From: Eubacteriales bacterium
GTDB lineage: Bacteria > Bacillota > Clostridia > Christensenellales > UMGS416
DNA length: 6,048 nucleotides
Direction: 5' to 3'
Assembly (NCBI GenBank): GCA_028709505.1
Contig: JAQVWW010000093.1
Coordinates: 1-6,048, forward strand
Numbering within the stretch: position 1 is the first letter of the stretch; each line of letters starts with the position of its first letter. This document shows, piece by piece, positions 4,763-6,048 of this stretch. A program made the position numbers and the translations under genes. The notes under the pieces were generated by a model that saw nothing but the letters and a program-made list of their open reading frames with translations, had not been told where the DNA came from and searched no databases.

Positions 4763-5632
4763 CTACGGCGCGCCGCCTACCACGCGGCGTATGCCGCTAT
4801 ATTTGCGGGTAAAAGTCTGTATCTTCACCACTTCGCCGGTATATGGCGCATGGATATAGGCGTTATCGCCTACATACATCCCCACATGGGTGGCGCCGGC
4901 AAACACGATGATATCACCGGGGCGAATGTTCTCTCGCTTCACGGCCACGCCGTCAGACAGCTGCCCGCGGGCGGTACGGTTGAGCTTGTAGCCGTTCTGG
5001 CCGTATACATAATAGATCAGGCCCGAGCAGTCAAACCCGCTCTTGGGCGATGCGTGCGCGTAGCGATAACGCACACCCAGTTGGGCCAGCGCCGTATTGA
5101 CGATGTCTTCCAACAGCTCTTTTTCCAGCAGCATGCTGTTGAGCGTTTCCTGATCGACCTGGCCGGTCTCGTCGCGGCCGTCGGCCTTTTGATAGTCGAT
5201 CACCGCTTCGCGCAGCGTCTCGTCATAAATACCGTTTATTTCACCCTGGTAATAGCCCAGGTATTGCAAAAGCTGCTGAAGGCCGGTCACCGTCTGCTGA
5301 TTGTCGGGGTTGAGCAGCTGCGAAGCCGGCAGCGCCTCTTTCGTTTCGGCCGGCGCGGCGTCGGGCTGCGCGTCCAGCAGCGCGCTTGCGGGTATCCACC
5401 CCACCCGGCCTTCGTATTGAATTTTGCTCCATTCCCCGGCGCTATCCAGTATGGATACCTGGACGCCGGCGGGAACCTGAACGCACCGTTCGGACAGTAA
5501 TGTCGGTTCGGCGCGCAAATAAACTGTAGTGGCTTTTATCGTCGCCGTATCGCTTTGCGCCAAAGCCGGTGCGGTGCACAGCAGCAGGCCGGCGAACATT
5601 CCTGCCAGAAAAAGCATCGGTTTACTCCGCAT
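4763..5632 (-). CDS. Secreted SH3b / peptidoglycan-binding / NlpC-P60 cell wall hydrolase
   Basis: A 289-residue exported protein that probably cuts peptide stems of peptidoglycan (gamma-D-glutamyl-meso-diaminopimelate type endopeptidase, the common activity of NlpC/P60 enzymes). The signal peptide ends in ALA at 23-25. An SH3-like domain covers about 29-87 (VYLRAEPTLLS early, GRVGWIPASAL late). After a short Ala/Pro-rich linker comes a PG_binding_1 repeat at about 112-168 (LQQLLQYLGYYQGEINGIYD is its core). The NlpC/P60 domain covers about 175-286 with Cys202 in FDCSGL, His249 in ATHVGMY and His261 in YIHAP as the catalytic set, so it should be active. I choose ATG at 5632 because AAAAGGAG (5646-5639) is 6 bases before it. 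The in-frame ATG at 5638 touches the ribosome binding site, and a longer frame from 5689 would run through the promoter. The gene is monocistronic, with its own promoter and terminator. Confidence 0.95.
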   Translation of the reverse strand: MRSKPMLFLAGMFAGLLLCTAPALAQSDTATIKATTVYLRAEPTLLSERCVQVPAGVQVSILDSAGEWSKIQYEGRVGWIPASALLDAQPDAAPAETKEALPASQLLNPDNQQTVTGLQQLLQYLGYYQGEINGIYDETLREAVIDYQKADGRDETGQVDQETLNSMLLEKELLEDIVNTALAQLGVRYRYAHASPKSGFDCSGLIYYVYGQNGYKLNRTARGQLSDGVAVKRENIRPGDIIVFAGATHVGMYVGDNAYIHAPYTGEVVKIQTFTRKYSGIRRVVGGAP

Positions 5633-5638
5633 GAGCAT

Positions 5639-5646
5639 CTCCTTTT
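5639..5646 (-). promoter_or_regulatory. Ribosome binding site deciding the hydrolase start
   Basis: AAAAGGAG is followed by ATGCTCATG. The first ATG (5638) directly abuts it, with no spacer, while the second (5632) lies 6 bases away. The second is therefore the likely start, giving a 25-residue signal peptide that begins MRSK. Confidence 0.8.
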
Positions 5647-5660
5647 CGCAAGATATTGTT

Positions 5661-5689
5661 ATTCTATGCTGCATAAATCCATTATGCAA
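5661..5689 (-). promoter_or_regulatory. Sigma-A type promoter of the NlpC/P60 hydrolase
   Basis: TTGCAT (5689-5684) and TAGAAT (5666-5661) are separated by 17 bases. Transcription would start near 5654, giving a leader of about 22 bases. An inverted repeat TGCATAA-n5-TTATGCA (5670-5688) covers the spacer and most of the -35, so the promoter probably carries an operator. It closely resembles the LCP gene promoter at 1122-1094. Confidence 0.55.
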
Positions 5690-5765
5690 CTATACCGTTT
5701 CGCCGCCGTTTTATGCAGAAAGTTGTCTCCGGAGTGTAAATTACGTCAAATATGCAGCTTTATGC
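5665..5765. promoter_or_regulatory. Cluster of TATGC half-sites around the hydrolase promoter
   Basis: TATGC occurs on the plus strand at 5665-5669, 5683-5687, 5712-5716, 5751-5755 and 5761-5765, and inverted as GCATA at 5671-5675. Several extend to TTATGCA. One further copy lies at 5860-5864. The first three nearest the promoter form a perfect TATGC-T-GCATA palindrome and a TGCATAA-n5-TTATGCA dyad. This suggests an array of binding sites for one DNA-binding regulator of the hydrolase gene. Confidence 0.4.
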
Positions 5766-5795
5766 CTGTTTTTCGCTCATAAAAGGACAACTAGT

Positions 5796-5833
5796 ATGAA
5801 TATTATTCTCATTATCATGAGTAAAATATTCAT
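5796..5833. promoter_or_regulatory. AT-rich dyad with a Fur-box-like core
   Basis: ATGAATATT (5796-5804) and AATATTCAT (5825-5833) are perfect 9-bp arms. Inside, CTCAT and ATGAG (5808-5812, 5817-5821) give 5 more pairs around TATC. The minus strand at 5816-5798 reads GATAATGAGAATAATATTC, which agrees at 15 of 19 positions with the classical Fur box. No T-run follows in either direction, so it is not a standard terminator. AT-rich sequence raises the chance of a false match. Confidence 0.35.
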
Positions 5834-5903
5834 TCCGTTGGGATGTCTATTAAAATGTTTATGCATTGGAAACGAATCGGATACAGAAAAGGACGCGCGG
5901 CGC

Positions 5904-6048
5904 TTATCTACCGTGCCGCAGCCGGTATGCTTCGGGGCGCATGACGGACGGTATCCATACCATAAGAGCGACGCACAGCAGCATATCGCCGATGCTCATA
6001 AAGCCGCTGACGTACGGGATGGGGACAAAAAAGATATCGCCCAGCCAT
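5904..6048 (-). CDS. C-terminal tail of a DUF5317-like membrane protein, N-terminus outside the window
   Basis: The minus-strand frame enters at the window edge and ends at TAA (5906-5904), giving 47 residues. It reads WLGDIFFVPIPYVSG (1-15), then FMSIGDMLLCVALMVWIPSVM (16-36) and a basic tail ending RLRHGR. The pairing LGDxxxxP followed by a hydrophobic helix that starts with SIGD resembles the C-terminal end of DUF5317 membrane proteins, whose function is unknown. Only one membrane segment is visible. The identification rests on this short stretch and is tentative, though coding is well supported by the composition. A weak stem GCGGC/GCCGC spans the stop codon and a T4 run lies shortly after, which may be a poor terminator. 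Confidence 0.6.
   Translation of the reverse strand, partial: WLGDIFFVPIPYVSGFMSIGDMLLCVALMVWIPSVMRPEAYRLRHGR

Noticed and set aside
5796..6048. Plus-strand frame starting ATG at 5796 after AAAAGGA and open to the window edge
   Set aside because: Its second half is antisense to the DUF5317-like tail, which has real protein character. Its start coincides with the AT-rich dyad. No promoter or recognisable domain was found.

Overview
The window looks like a chromosomal segment from a Gram-positive, low-sporadic-AT, mid-to-high-GC member of the Bacillota, most likely class Clostridia. The grounds are strong purine-rich ribosome binding sites (AAGGAGG, GGAGG, AAAAGGAG), TTG start use, sigma-A type promoters with 17-base spacers, and families typical of that group: a LytR-CpsA-Psr (LCP) protein, a BMP lipoprotein, a YhfC-type membrane protein, an SH3b/NlpC-P60 cell wall hydrolase and a DUF5317-like membrane protein. 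All supported genes lie on the minus strand, so transcription reads from high to low coordinates. The genus cannot be told from the sequence.

Layout in transcription order. At 6048-5904 is the C-terminal tail of a membrane protein that looks like DUF5317. A 271-base gap (5903-5633) follows. It holds an AT-rich dyad with a Fur-box-like core, a cluster of TATGC half-sites, and a TTGCAT-17-TAGAAT promoter. This promoter serves a secreted hydrolase (5632-4763) that has a signal peptide, an SH3-like domain, a peptidoglycan-binding repeat and an NlpC/P60 catalytic domain. The hydrolase ends at a strong two-tier intrinsic terminator (4729-4672).

An extended -10 promoter (TATGGTATAAT) starts almost on top of that terminator's U-tract. 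It would drive a leader of about 350 bases before the YhfC-family intramembrane protease gene (4306-3506). That 442-base non-coding stretch holds three near-identical 48-base tandem units, each forming a GC-rich hairpin, and then a 14-base direct repeat flanking a small GNRA-type hairpin.

A second promoter (TTGTTT-17-TATAAT, with a dyad over the -10) starts a compact operon: a small three-helix PQ-loop/SemiSWEET-like protein (3439-3161), a TIM-barrel sugar-phosphate isomerase/epimerase (3159-2290, one base away), and a BMP/PnrA-type substrate-binding lipoprotein (2250-1180, 39 bases on). The set suggests capture, passage and isomerisation of a sugar-containing compound such as a nucleoside or polyol, but no ABC permease or ATPase is visible here. 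An LCP-family gene (1021-1, cut by the window edge) follows with its own TTGCTT-17-TAGAAT promoter and a leader hairpin.

Two genes act at the cell wall (hydrolase and LCP ligase) and share near-twin promoters. One operon looks metabolic, and one gene encodes a membrane protease. The least ordinary parts are the tandem hairpin leader of the YhfC gene and the SemiSWEET-isomerase-BMP operon.
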